Positions 27,875 to 36,704 of a stretch of DNA of 64,000 nt are shown here, one piece after another. A model generated the notes under the pieces. The model made no database searches. It was not told the origin of the DNA and saw only the letters and a list, made by a program, of their open reading frames with translations. A program made the position numbers and the translations under genes. The stretch's first letter is position 1. Each line of letters starts with the position of its first letter. This stretch comes from JAJTFW01 sp903922455 (lineage in GTDB: Bacteria; Bacteroidota; Bacteroidia; AKYH767-A; OLB10), in NCBI GenBank assembly GCA_943329665.2, contig CALQEU020000017.1:7638-71637 (forward strand), read 5' to 3'.

Positions 27875-28285
27875 TTATCCGAAGTATTCAACGAAATTAT
27901 TTTCTGTCTCGTATAGTTTGATGCAATGTAAAGCGCATCCTTGTGCTGCAATCGCATCTGCCAACTGTTCCCAAATCGCTTGTGCTAAAACTTCTGTGGA
28001 AGCCATCTTGCCTTCCATAAAATCAACATCGAGATTCACGTTTTTGTGATCAATTTTTTCCACCACTTTATCTTTAATCAATTGACTTAAATATTTTAAG
28101 TCGATAACAAATCCAGTGTCGGCATTGATGTTTCCTTTTACGGTGACAAATAGGTCATAATTATGTCCGTGCCAATTGGGATTGGAACATTTCCCAAAAA
28201 TTTCCATGTTCTTTTCGTCGCTCCAATCTTTTCTATGAAGCTTGTGAGCAGCGTTAAATCTTTCTTTTCTTGTGATATACAGCAT
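27875..28285 (-). CDS. queD: 6-carboxy-5,6,7,8-tetrahydropterin synthase (PTPS family)
   Basis: QueD turns dihydroneopterin triphosphate into 6-carboxytetrahydropterin for queuosine. A zinc-binding His is in 'FNAAHKLHR', a pair in 'PNWHGHNYDLFV', with the catalytic Cys in 'GKCSNPNWHGH', and 'EKIDHKNVN' holds the conserved Asp-His. 136 residues, normal length. It leads a tight pair with folE, its upstream enzyme. A pterin-metabolism PTPS is the alternative, less favoured given the cysteine motif. Confidence 0.92.
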   Translation of the reverse strand: MLYITRKERFNAAHKLHRKDWSDEKNMEIFGKCSNPNWHGHNYDLFVTVKGNINADTGFVIDLKYLSQLIKDKVVEKIDHKNVNLDVDFMEGKMASTEVLAQAIWEQLADAIAAQGCALHCIKLYETENNFVEYFG

Positions 28286-28463
28286 ATTGCAATTTCCCTT
28301 TTTTCAAGGATGATAAGTCTACAAAATTACGGCTTTTTTTTGATCTTTCACAACTACAATAAGCACAAAGACAGTGCATTGCATTCTCTCAAATTAATTC
28401 TTCACGTTCATAAGGTTATGTGTGTGCCCTAATGAGAAATTCTACTATTGAATATTATGGGAT

Positions 28464-28471
28464 TATCTTTG
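28464..28471 (+). promoter_or_regulatory. Promoter -7 element for mqnB
   Basis: TATCTTTG fits TANNTTTG, only five bases before the ATG, so the mRNA should be leaderless or nearly so. Confidence 0.5.
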
Positions 28472-28475
28472 TCCC

Positions 28476-29141
28476 ATGAACCTTCATCGTAATCTACTCT
28501 TTGTTTGCGCTACATCGTTGGAATCAACCGCGTTGGGTTTGGATGGATCGTTAAAAACGGGCTTTTATCCTGATCTCTTGGGCGATGGAAAGTCGCTATT
28601 GATTACAGGTGTTGGACTCACAGCCACAGCGTATCAATTGGGCAAAATCTTGTCTACTTCGACCTTTGATGGAGCTATAAATTTTGGAGTTGCAGGCGCT
28701 TTCGATTTTTCAATTCCATTGGGAACTATGGTAGAGGTAATTACCGATGAGTTTGCCGATTTAGGAGCTGAAAGTAATGAAGATTTTATTTCTCTTTTTG
28801 AGATGAATTTGCAGCATGAAAATGATGTTCCTTTTTCCAATGGTAAGTTGGTTCCGATGGGCAAGTGGAAGAACATTGGAAATTTGCCAAAAGTAAATGG
28901 AGCGAGTGTAAATACAGTTCATGGAAATGCGCAAAGTATTGAGAACCTTAAGAAGAGAAGTAACGCTCAAATTGAAACGATGGAAGGTGCTGCATTTTTC
29001 TATGCCTGTGCAATGGCAGGTGTTGATTCTTTGCAAGTCAGGTCCATCTCCAATTATGTAGAACCTCGAAATCGAGAAAATTGGAGGTTAGAGGAAGCTA
29101 TTCTATCATTATCGGTCTATTTGAAACAGTATTTTTCTTAA
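28476..29141 (+). CDS. mqnB: Futalosine hydrolase
   Basis: MqnB cleaves hypoxanthine from futalosine in the alternative menaquinone pathway. The 221-residue sequence has the nucleoside-phosphorylase-like plan: 'LFVCATSLES' at the start, 'NFGVAGAF' loop, 'ETMEGAAFFYACAMAG' (nucleoside-binding Met-Glu), and 'QVRSISNYVEPRNRENW', a phrase characteristic of MqnB. It suggests the organism makes menaquinone through chorismate-to-futalosine chemistry rather than the Men route; other mqn genes are not in the window. Confidence 0.92.
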   Translation: MNLHRNLLFVCATSLESTALGLDGSLKTGFYPDLLGDGKSLLITGVGLTATAYQLGKILSTSTFDGAINFGVAGAFDFSIPLGTMVEVITDEFADLGAESNEDFISLFEMNLQHENDVPFSNGKLVPMGKWKNIGNLPKVNGASVNTVHGNAQSIENLKKRSNAQIETMEGAAFFYACAMAGVDSLQVRSISNYVEPRNRENWRLEEAILSLSVYLKQYFS

Positions 29142-29278
29142 CCTAAATGATGCAATTTATTTTTTTCAATGGTGTAATCTGCGATAGTCACATCTCCATC
29201 TTAATAACTTTTTTAGTGAGAAGTGGAGCGTATCTCTTAAAATTTGAAATTTGTGAGTGAAAAGAGTGGTTAAATGAA

Positions 29279-30397
29279 ATGAAAAATATTTTTAGAAAAA
29301 TGTGGAAATTAATTTTCTTTTTAGCTTTTGGCTTCTATTCATCTTTCGTTTTCGCTTATGATGGTGGCGCAAAGCATTACTCTAATGGACAAAAACCATT
29401 AGATATCGTTTTTTGTGTCGACCTTAGTGGAAGTACAAACGGTCTTATCAATGATCTTCGCGATAATTTATGGCTCATCATCAATCAAGCAAATCACATG
29501 GAGCCTAAACCCGATTTGCGCATTGGAGTCATTGGGTTTTCTCGCCCTAGTTTTGGTAAAGAAAATTCGTACGTGAAAATTTTAGCTCCACTTACTCCTA
29601 ATTTTGATTTGGTGGAGATGGAATTGTACAAGCTTCGACCATCTATCGAGAAAGGGGATCAAATAGTAAGCGAAGCAATTCGTACCGCGGTGAATGGGAT
29701 GAGTTGGTCGGATCGAAGTGATGCGGTGAAGATGATTTATCTGGTGGGAAATGGAATGGTAACAGCTAACGGTTACGAATATGTGAAGTATTGCGAACAA
29801 GCACGAGCCAAGAATATTCCGATTCATGTGTTGTATGTAATGAAGTCGGCGAATTGGTTTAAAGAGCTTCCCGGTTATCGTCGTATCGCCGGACTCACCA
29901 ACGGTATGCAAACGGAAATTACCATCAACAAAGTAGAGGAAGTGAAAGTATGGAATTCCGTCACTGCCCATTTGGAATCCCTCAATGCAAAGTTCAATGC
30001 AACTTATTACTGGACCAGCGACGACAGTAGTTCTTGCAGAAAGTCATTAACGGCTGCTGACTCTGGAGCGGCGGAAACATCACGAGAAACTTTTTTACAT
30101 CGCATGTATTTTAAATCATCAAATGATTTTCAATCCATCTATCGAAATTGCGATTATTTAAGTTCAAACATGTTGCAACCTTCAGAAACTACTGCCGTAA
30201 ATTCCGATGCATTTTTACTTCAAGTGAAAGAGTTGCATAAAGTGCGGGAAGAAATCCAAAAACAAATTCATAAAGAATTTCCTGTAGTAGAATTAGACCA
30301 TCTTCAAAAAGCCTATGTAGAAGGTAGTATGCCCGACAACAATATTTTTCATCGGTCGGTAATGAATATTTTGTACCGCTATTGGGGGCTGCGTTAA
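29279..30397 (+). CDS. Secreted von Willebrand factor A domain protein
   Basis: A 372-residue protein with an N-terminal hydrophobic export segment ('LIFFLAFGFYSSFVFA', about residues 11-26) and a VWA domain (about 40-230). The metal-ion-dependent adhesion site is intact: Asp48-x-Ser50-x-Ser52 in 'VDLSGSTNGL'. The C-terminal 140 residues carry several Cys ('SSCRKS', 'YRNCDYL') and match no family that I know. Its TAA stop merges directly into the AATTCAGAATT repeat array that follows. Confidence 0.8.
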   Translation: MKNIFRKMWKLIFFLAFGFYSSFVFAYDGGAKHYSNGQKPLDIVFCVDLSGSTNGLINDLRDNLWLIINQANHMEPKPDLRIGVIGFSRPSFGKENSYVKILAPLTPNFDLVEMELYKLRPSIEKGDQIVSEAIRTAVNGMSWSDRSDAVKMIYLVGNGMVTANGYEYVKYCEQARAKNIPIHVLYVMKSANWFKELPGYRRIAGLTNGMQTEITINKVEEVKVWNSVTAHLESLNAKFNATYYWTSDDSSSCRKSLTAADSGAAETSRETFLHRMYFKSSNDFQSIYRNCDYLSSNMLQPSETTAVNSDAFLLQVKELHKVREEIQKQIHKEFPVVELDHLQKAYVEGSMPDNNIFHRSVMNILYRYWGLR

Positions 30398-30751
30398 TTC
30401 AGAATTCAGAATTAGGAATTCAGAATTGCTTGCGCTATGAATAATTAAGAATTCAGAATTGCTTGCGTAATGAATAATTAAGAATTCATAATTGCTGACG
30501 CTTTGATTAATTCAGAATTGCTTGCGCTAGCTATGATTAATTCAGTATTGCATTCGCTTTGATTAATTCAGAATTGCTTTCGCTTTGGCAATTCAATAAA
30601 ACATCTTCTTGCATGGTTTTGTGACAGACAGCAATGCATAAGAAATGAAATCTTAATTATCAAGGGTGGGGGAGAAACTAAAACAGAGTTTAAATTTGAG
30701 CCGCGAATAATTAAAAAAATTCTGAATTCTGAATTCTGAATTCTTAATTAA
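30395..30751. repeat. AATTCAGAATT repeat array between two convergent genes
   Basis: Six imperfect copies of a 26-33-bp unit built on ATTCAGAATTGCTTGCGCT (core starts 30425, 30458, 30491, 30517, 30547, 30573) fill the left part. On the right, 30719-30751 repeats AATTCTGAATTC in inverse orientation. The array begins at the TAA of the VWA gene (30395-30397) and ends at the TAA of psd (30748-30750); the two flanks could pair as a long stem. Confidence 0.85.
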
Positions 30752-31401
30752 TACTCGGCGATCACCGTCACTCCGCCCGTTGTTTTCTGCCCTATGGCAA
30801 CATTGATTTTAGCATCCAGCGGTAAATACAAATCCACACGCGATCCAAATTTAATAAAGCCTAATTCCGATCCTTGTTTTACCTTGTCATTTTCATGTGG
30901 GTAATACACAATCCGTTTTGCTACTGCACCTGCAATTTGTCGAACTAACACAGAGAAACCAACTTTTTCAATCACCATGGTCGTTCTTTCATTTTCTGTA
31001 CTTGCTTTTGGATGCCAAGCAACTAAAAATTTGCCCTCGTGATAGCGTAAAAATTTTACAATGCCTGAAATGGGATACCAATTAATATGCACATTCAATG
31101 GCGACATAAAAATAGATACTTGAATGCGTTTGTCTTTGTAAAATTCTGTCTCCGTCGTTTGTTCAATAACCACAACTTTACCATCACATGGAGCAATTAC
31201 CAAACGATCACCAATGGTTTGGTCGCGTTTAGGTGAGCGGAAAAATTGTAAAATCAAATAAAGAAATACTAAACTTAATACACCAATAAATACTAGAAGA
31301 AGATATTGTTCCGGAAAGAAAAAATGAAATCCTCCATTCAGCAATCCTAATAATATAATCGTTAATAGTATGCTATTAAATCCTTCTTTGTGTAGTGTCA
31401 T
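30748..31401 (-). CDS. psd: Phosphatidylserine decarboxylase (short form)
   Basis: Psd makes phosphatidylethanolamine from phosphatidylserine at the inner membrane. 217 residues is the short form without the long N-terminal domain. Two N-terminal membrane segments ('ILLTIILLGLLNGGFHFFF', 'YLLLVFIGVLSLVFLYLIL') come first. The self-cleavage site that creates the pyruvoyl group is the Gly-Ser in 'IKFGSRVDLYLP', and 'FMSPLNVHINWYPISG' is the other signature. It ends at a TAA that belongs to the repeat array. Confidence 0.93.
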   Translation of the reverse strand: MTLHKEGFNSILLTIILLGLLNGGFHFFFPEQYLLLVFIGVLSLVFLYLILQFFRSPKRDQTIGDRLVIAPCDGKVVVIEQTTETEFYKDKRIQVSIFMSPLNVHINWYPISGIVKFLRYHEGKFLVAWHPKASTENERTTMVIEKVGFSVLVRQIAGAVAKRIVYYPHENDKVKQGSELGFIKFGSRVDLYLPLDAKINVAIGQKTTGGVTVIAEY

Positions 31402-31536
31402 TGGAGATTTTATTTAAACATGTACGCAGGATAAAGACGTATTATAGTCTCTATCTCTGCGTAGATTATTTGTTTTTACGGCGTGCTGCGAAGTTTGTGC
31501 GACATAAAATCATTATGTAACGAACGGAGCAAGATA

Positions 31537-32844
31537 TTAATAACTACCGCGAGCGCGAATAGCTTTTGCTACAATTGTGAGTGCATGAACATAAGCTCCC
31601 AAGCGCATAGGCACTTTATTCTCTACAGCCACTGCCCAAACATTATTGAATGCATTGATCATCCATTTGTCGGCTCGATTATTTACTTCTTCTTCGCTAT
31701 AGTAGTATCCAGTACGATTCTGTACCCACTCGAAGTAAGAAACCGTTACACCACCACCATTAGCCAGAATATCTGGAATGATGATTACTCCTTTTTTATT
31801 TAAGATGCCATCTGCATCGGCACTCGTAGGGCCATTGGCACCTTCAACAATGAGTTTAGCTTTTATTCTAGATGCATTTTTAGAAGTGATTTGGTTTTCT
31901 AATGCACAAGGAGCTAAAATTTCTGTATCTAATTCCAAAAGTTCAGGGTGACTTATTTCTTTTGCATCTTTAAATCCTTTCAACGTACCATTGTTTTTTT
32001 CACAATGTGCTATAGCTTTTTTAATACTGATTCCTTTCGGATTGTAAAATGCCCCGGTATGATCAGAAATACCAACTACAGTAATTCCGTTTGCTTCAAA
32101 ATGTTTTGCTGAAATGGATCCAACATTGCCAAAACCTTGAACAACGGCTCTAGTTTTCTTGGGATTCATTTTCATTTTTTTCATAGCCTGCAATGCAGCA
32201 GTACAAACGCCTCTTCCTGTTGCTTCAACGCGACCTTGTGATCCGCCTAATAAAAGTGGTTTGCCAGTAACAACACCTGGAGTGAAACTACCATTTACCT
32301 TACTGTATTCATCCATCAACCAAGCCATCTCGCGACTACTTGTGTTTACGTCTGGAGCAGGAATGTCTTTATCAACTCCAAAAATGTCAGACATGGACAC
32401 AGTGTATGCCCGAGTTAAACGCTCCAACTCACCAACGCTCATCGTTTTTGGATCACAAGTGATACCCCCTTTCGCCCCTCCATAAGGAATTTCTGCAATG
32501 GCACATTTAAAAGTCATCCAAGCGGCTAAAGCTTTTACTTCATGCTCGTCCACTTGCGGATGAAAACGTATTCCACCTTTTGATGGTCCTAGAGCAGTAG
32601 AATGAATAACACGATATCCACCAAATACTTTCACGCGGCCATTGTCCATTTTAATGGGAAGGCTCACTTCAATTATTCGAGATGGAACTTTTACGACTTG
32701 GTAAACATCATCTTCTAAATTCATGATTTTTGCAGCCTGATCGAGGCGTTGCATCATGGAATTAAAAGGGTTTGAATTATCCTCAATCAATAGTGGATCG
32801 GCAGTTGGTGCCTTCGTCTTTTTTGAAATCTTTGTAACGGCCAT
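31537..32844 (-). CDS. gdhA: Glutamate dehydrogenase
   Basis: Interconverts glutamate and 2-oxoglutarate plus ammonium. In 435 residues, the substrate region 'GGIRFHPQVDEHEVKALA' and 'EIPYGGAKGGITCDPKTMS' hold the catalytic lysines, and 'VQGFGNVGS' is the nucleotide-binding Gly motif of the Rossmann domain. 'FEWVQNRTGYYYSEEEVNN' matches the NAD-type hexameric enzymes; coenzyme preference is inferred only. It appears monocistronic. Confidence 0.95.
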   Translation of the reverse strand: MAVTKISKKTKAPTADPLLIEDNSNPFNSMMQRLDQAAKIMNLEDDVYQVVKVPSRIIEVSLPIKMDNGRVKVFGGYRVIHSTALGPSKGGIRFHPQVDEHEVKALAAWMTFKCAIAEIPYGGAKGGITCDPKTMSVGELERLTRAYTVSMSDIFGVDKDIPAPDVNTSSREMAWLMDEYSKVNGSFTPGVVTGKPLLLGGSQGRVEATGRGVCTAALQAMKKMKMNPKKTRAVVQGFGNVGSISAKHFEANGITVVGISDHTGAFYNPKGISIKKAIAHCEKNNGTLKGFKDAKEISHPELLELDTEILAPCALENQITSKNASRIKAKLIVEGANGPTSADADGILNKKGVIIIPDILANGGGVTVSYFEWVQNRTGYYYSEEEVNNRADKWMINAFNNVWAVAVENKVPMRLGAYVHALTIVAKAIRARGSY

Positions 32845-32942
32845 GTATTAGGTTTTGGCTGACGAAATTAGATAAAAAGCAAATAGCATTGACTATTTAT
32901 TAAGGATATATTTTTAAAAATTTGATATTTTTGTGCTGTTGC

Positions 32943-33986
32943 TCAGTGAGTTGCGTTCTTTTTCTGGTCAATAACAAATTGGTATAAGTCATGTGCAGTT
33001 AAAATGGGGGTAAGATTGAATTCATCTTGTTGATTTCGATATCGATAAAATGACATGAAAAAGGTGTTATTGGGTAATTTATTTTGGGTAAAGTCAAATC
33101 GATATCGGTGCGGATGGTATAATGGCAACTGATTAATTCCCGCCATAATTTCTGCGATTTTTTTATACTTAAGATGTAATTTTTCTACACGATGGACATG
33201 AGCAGGAAAGTGGAGATATAAACTGTCCAATGAATGCACTGCTTGGATCATATAATCTCCATACATTTTTTCATCACTTTGAAATTGGATGTAGTTCGTA
33301 TAGGGGAGTCCGTTAGTTCCATATTTGTGTTTTAAAAATTGAATGGCTCCTTGTTCACCTACATAAGTAGCGAAGTTTTCATTGTAATCTACACTCCCCG
33401 GTAAATAGAGTGTAGTATGCGTTAATTCATGGATGATAAGTTCCGCTAATTGTCCTTCACTTCTTTTTAGCATATTGCTTAGTATAGGATCTTCAAACCA
33501 CCCCAGTGTACTCCACGCTGCCGTAGGTCGATATTCTACATCGTATCCTAGATCTTCTATTTTTTTTAATTCGGGCTGTCCTCGCTCTTTCTCAAAAAAT
33601 CCTTTGTACGAAACATTACCAAGAAATGGAAAATTCCATTCATAGTCTTGCATAGAAAAAGGGCTGCATGCTGTGATTACCCACAAAACAGGTTTTCCTT
33701 TTTGATCGTATACCTTGGTGTAGTTTTCAGAAACGATTAATCCGAGCGAATCGTGAGCGAACTTTTTAATTTCATGAATGATTCGAAGTTTAACTTTTAA
33801 ACTATCTGGAAAATAAGGGTCATTGAGTTTTGTTTCGATGGGCGCTGCGTAGTAAAGTATTTTCACCTGACCTTTTAATTGCGCAATACCATAATTGACA
33901 AGCTGAAAATTGAATATGGAATATCCAATGATAAAAAGTAGCACTAAGTATGAAAATATTTTTAAGGATTTCAGTAGGATTTTCAT
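32943..33986 (-). CDS. Putative membrane-anchored aminopeptidase (PF10023-like)
   Basis: A 347-residue protein anchored by one N-terminal helix ('IFSYLVLLFIIGYSIFNF') with a zinc metallopeptidase domain. HELTH at residues 186-190 is the HExxH site, and the downstream 'NENFATYVGE' (Glu203) supplies the third ligand, as in gluzincins. 'RPTAAWSTLGWFEDPILSN' is characteristic of the putative aminopeptidase family PF10023. Its start overlaps the stop of the DUF2723 gene by four bases, so the two are translationally coupled. Natural substrates are not known. Confidence 0.85.
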   Translation of the reverse strand: MKILLKSLKIFSYLVLLFIIGYSIFNFQLVNYGIAQLKGQVKILYYAAPIETKLNDPYFPDSLKVKLRIIHEIKKFAHDSLGLIVSENYTKVYDQKGKPVLWVITACSPFSMQDYEWNFPFLGNVSYKGFFEKERGQPELKKIEDLGYDVEYRPTAAWSTLGWFEDPILSNMLKRSEGQLAELIIHELTHTTLYLPGSVDYNENFATYVGEQGAIQFLKHKYGTNGLPYTNYIQFQSDEKMYGDYMIQAVHSLDSLYLHFPAHVHRVEKLHLKYKKIAEIMAGINQLPLYHPHRYRFDFTQNKLPNNTFFMSFYRYRNQQDEFNLTPILTAHDLYQFVIDQKKNATH

Positions 33987-35890
33987 GAGGAGCGACGAAA
34001 TAAGAATTTCATCTTCTTTTTCATTTGGTTTTGTTGACGTTTTATAATTCGATAATTATTTTCAGCTAATCCTTCTCTTTTCGTATCACCCAATTGTTTC
34101 CAATTCCCTCTTTGAAAATCCAATGCAGCTTCTAAGTCTACCAATTTATCAGAGGCCGATGGATCCCATTGTGCATGATAATTTTGTAGCCAATTGTGAT
34201 TGAATTGTAAGAACTCATCATTGCCAATTCCTGGTCTGCTAGATACATAACTTCCACTGATATGCGCTGTTGAAAAAACGTTTTGTTGACTCAAAAAAAC
34301 ATAGGCTTTGGGATCCGCAACAAATGCTAAGTTGTTCTTCGCGCAGTACTGTTGCAGTTCTTTTACTACTTGTAAAAAAGCTTGTAACAAATCGGGTTGA
34401 TCGAGTGTGCATCCTGTATTGTATATCTCTTCAGGATGGTATTTTTCTAAAAGTGAAATGTAACGATCGTAAGCCGGTTTTACTGCTGCATAAACTTCTG
34501 GATTATTTCTTCGGAATAAATCATAATGTGTAAATTTTAAATCGTAATTTAACACACAAAGATCTTTTCGAAATCCCGTTTTGATGCGAGCATAGTTATA
34601 GTTAATGATATTGGTCCAGTCGGCAATTAAAACAACACTTCCTTTCTCAATGGAGTTGTCGATATCTTTCATGAGCGATGTGCTTAAGTCGAAAGTAGTA
34701 AGTGATGTTTTCGGATAATTAACTCCGCATTGTATTAACAAAAGTATTGGAAGAACTATTCTCGCTTGAGGATGCCATGTACTCAGTTGAGCCATCCCTA
34801 ATGCAGCGAAAAAACCCATCAGATAAAAGGGAGTGCATAAATAAGCATCGGTATCGGCAGTTTGATCGATTCTCAATTGGTAAATAAGTAGAAATAGATA
34901 GTAAAATGTGATTCCAAACCACAAACGATGTTTCTTGGCAGAAATTAAATAGATAATGCCCATCAAAATAAAAATAAGGAAAATGAAAAATTGTTCGAAG
35001 CTAATTCTAAAGAAGTAGGGGATACGCATACCCACAATTCCTTTCACCTCAGCTTGCGTATTTTTAATCCATGCGCCTCCTGAAAGATGATATATTAATC
35101 GATCGAAAGTGTTCGGACTTCCAAATGAAAAGGGTAACTCTGCCGAGGCGCGAACAAAAATCCATCCATAAAATAAAATAAAAATACCACCCGAAATAAG
35201 GAGTAGCATTTTAGAATCTTTTCCAAAAAGTTCATTCCAGTTGATTTTTTCTTTTTCGATTTTTTTCTTCGCGTTGATTTTATTCACCAACCATCCATGT
35301 GGCCAAAGCAGAACCATGATGGGAATGAATAGAATGATGGTTAAGTGATGGTTCGCCAAACCAATCCCTAACCCAAGAGCTGCTAGATAAGTTCCGACCT
35401 TGTGGTCTCCTGTTTCTCTTCGAAGAAGTCCGTAAAAGATAATCCCAATACATAAAACTTGTAAACTATAAACTTCAACTGAATGTGACCAGTGCCAAAG
35501 CGTAGTTCCGGTTACAGGAGCTAATGCAGTGCATATGGCGATGAGGTATAAGGTGGTTCTGTTTAATTGAGTATAAGTATTCTTTAGCAAGATGATTACA
35601 CTTAAAAATAGAAGGACCGAAGCAAAGCTCATGCATAAACTACTAAATAAAACCAGACTCGGTATATGAGCTAATCCGAAAACGGAAAGCAGTGTGGTGA
35701 AAACTTTACTTAATAGTACATAAGCAGGAAATCCAGGAGCATGCGCAATACCCGTTAATTCATTTACTAGTGCAAATTCAGCAGCGTCGGCGAATCCTAA
35801 TGAATTAAAATTTGCATTCATTAGAGAGATAATTACACTTACCAAAAATACGAGTAGACACCCAAAGCGTGAAATAGTTTTTTCTGTCAT
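33983..35890 (-). CDS. DUF2723/TMEM260-like membrane protein (probable protein O-mannosyltransferase)
   Basis: A 635-residue multi-helix GT-C membrane protein. The DUF2723 signature is at the N-terminus: 'GFADAAEFALVNELTGIAHA' followed by 'PGFPAYVLLSK', with the acidic pair corresponding to the catalytic site of GT-C enzymes. About 11 helices precede a roughly 220-residue soluble tail. The human relative TMEM260 is a protein O-mannosyltransferase, and Bacteroidota are known to O-glycosylate exported proteins; transfer of a sugar to secreted proteins is therefore likely but unproven here. It overlaps the aminopeptidase gene by four bases. Confidence 0.82.
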   Translation of the reverse strand: MTEKTISRFGCLLVFLVSVIISLMNANFNSLGFADAAEFALVNELTGIAHAPGFPAYVLLSKVFTTLLSVFGLAHIPSLVLFSSLCMSFASVLLFLSVIILLKNTYTQLNRTTLYLIAICTALAPVTGTTLWHWSHSVEVYSLQVLCIGIIFYGLLRRETGDHKVGTYLAALGLGIGLANHHLTIILFIPIMVLLWPHGWLVNKINAKKKIEKEKINWNELFGKDSKMLLLISGGIFILFYGWIFVRASAELPFSFGSPNTFDRLIYHLSGGAWIKNTQAEVKGIVGMRIPYFFRISFEQFFIFLIFILMGIIYLISAKKHRLWFGITFYYLFLLIYQLRIDQTADTDAYLCTPFYLMGFFAALGMAQLSTWHPQARIVLPILLLIQCGVNYPKTSLTTFDLSTSLMKDIDNSIEKGSVVLIADWTNIINYNYARIKTGFRKDLCVLNYDLKFTHYDLFRRNNPEVYAAVKPAYDRYISLLEKYHPEEIYNTGCTLDQPDLLQAFLQVVKELQQYCAKNNLAFVADPKAYVFLSQQNVFSTAHISGSYVSSRPGIGNDEFLQFNHNWLQNYHAQWDPSASDKLVDLEAALDFQRGNWKQLGDTKREGLAENNYRIIKRQQNQMKKKMKFLFRRSS

Positions 35891-35953
35891 AGGTATAGAT
35901 TGAATAACGAAAATAATATAATTTGAAACACCTACCAGTATAATTTGTGAGAT

Positions 35954-36559
35954 TTATTTCCTTACAGCATGTATGATGAGGTTGGCTCCATTAATTTTTT
36001 TCATGTAGTTCACTTCATGCCCGCTTAATTGCAATTCTTCGGTTACATTTTTTATTTTATCAACATCGGTAAAGGCATTGAAAAGAATTCTGCCTCCTAA
36101 ATTCGTTTTTTGTGAAAGATGTTTCCAAAATTCACGTGAAAGTAATTTCCCGGGTATTTTATCATCAATAAAAACATCGACTAAAATTAAATCAAATTTT
36201 CGAGTTCTTTTTTTCACGTATTCTGCTGCATCGATGCATTCGATTTTTAAATCTTTGTTAGGGATAATATTAAATTCATATTGAGCAATATCAATGATAA
36301 CAGGATCAATTTCTACGGCAACTATTTTTCCAGTGAATTTAAATTTATTTTTGAGCAATTCGATAGACGATCCACCACCCATTCCTAAAATAAGAATACG
36401 TTTAATACCTCGAAAAGGGATTTGATCGAGGGTTAACTCCCATACTTTCTGTAAGTTTCCGTAACTGTAGCTTGTATTTTTACTATCAAGGACTTTTTGC
36501 CCATCTACGTAATTTATTTCTAGAATCCCACTGTATTTCGATCGGATGAGCTGCGTCAT
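35954..36559 (-). CDS. Spermidine synthase-like protein
   Basis: A 201-residue Rossmann protein with the aminopropyltransferase/methyltransferase core: 'RILILGMGGGSSIELL' (nucleotide-binding loop), 'VAVEIDPVIIDIAQ' (acidic ribose ligand), and 'FDLILVDVFIDDKIPG'. It lacks the N-terminal beta-domain of full-length spermidine synthase, which is usually near 280-300 residues, so aminopropyl transfer cannot be assumed. It precedes the DUF2723 gene by 63 bp on the same strand, so possibly one operon. Confidence 0.8.
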   Translation of the reverse strand: MTQLIRSKYSGILEINYVDGQKVLDSKNTSYSYGNLQKVWELTLDQIPFRGIKRILILGMGGGSSIELLKNKFKFTGKIVAVEIDPVIIDIAQYEFNIIPNKDLKIECIDAAEYVKKRTRKFDLILVDVFIDDKIPGKLLSREFWKHLSQKTNLGGRILFNAFTDVDKIKNVTEELQLSGHEVNYMKKINGANLIIHAVRK

Positions 36560-36679
36560 TGCTAAATCTTTGTTTAGGCGAAATTAAAGATTCTTTTTGA
36601 TGAACTTGATTTTATAGCTTGCAAATCAAAGGGAAGTACAATTTTGAAGATTAATTGTAACTCCTAAGGGGATTAAAAT

Positions 36680-36687
36680 TATATTTG
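36680..36687 (+). promoter_or_regulatory. Promoter -7 element for pepD
   Basis: TATATTTG matches TANNTTTG; TTG at 36655-36657 is at a 22-bp spacing, a little longer than ideal. Confidence 0.5.
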
Positions 36688-36704
36688 TAGGATAAGCTAA
36701 AATT

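Noticed and set aside
30395..30600. CRISPR-like array of short repeats
   Set aside because: Units are adjacent and degenerate with irregular spacing; the intervening bases are also repeated.
32926..32933. TATTTTTG on + strand as a promoter
   Set aside because: No + strand gene follows; it would only drive antisense RNA into the aminopeptidase gene. The motif is common by chance in AT-rich DNA.
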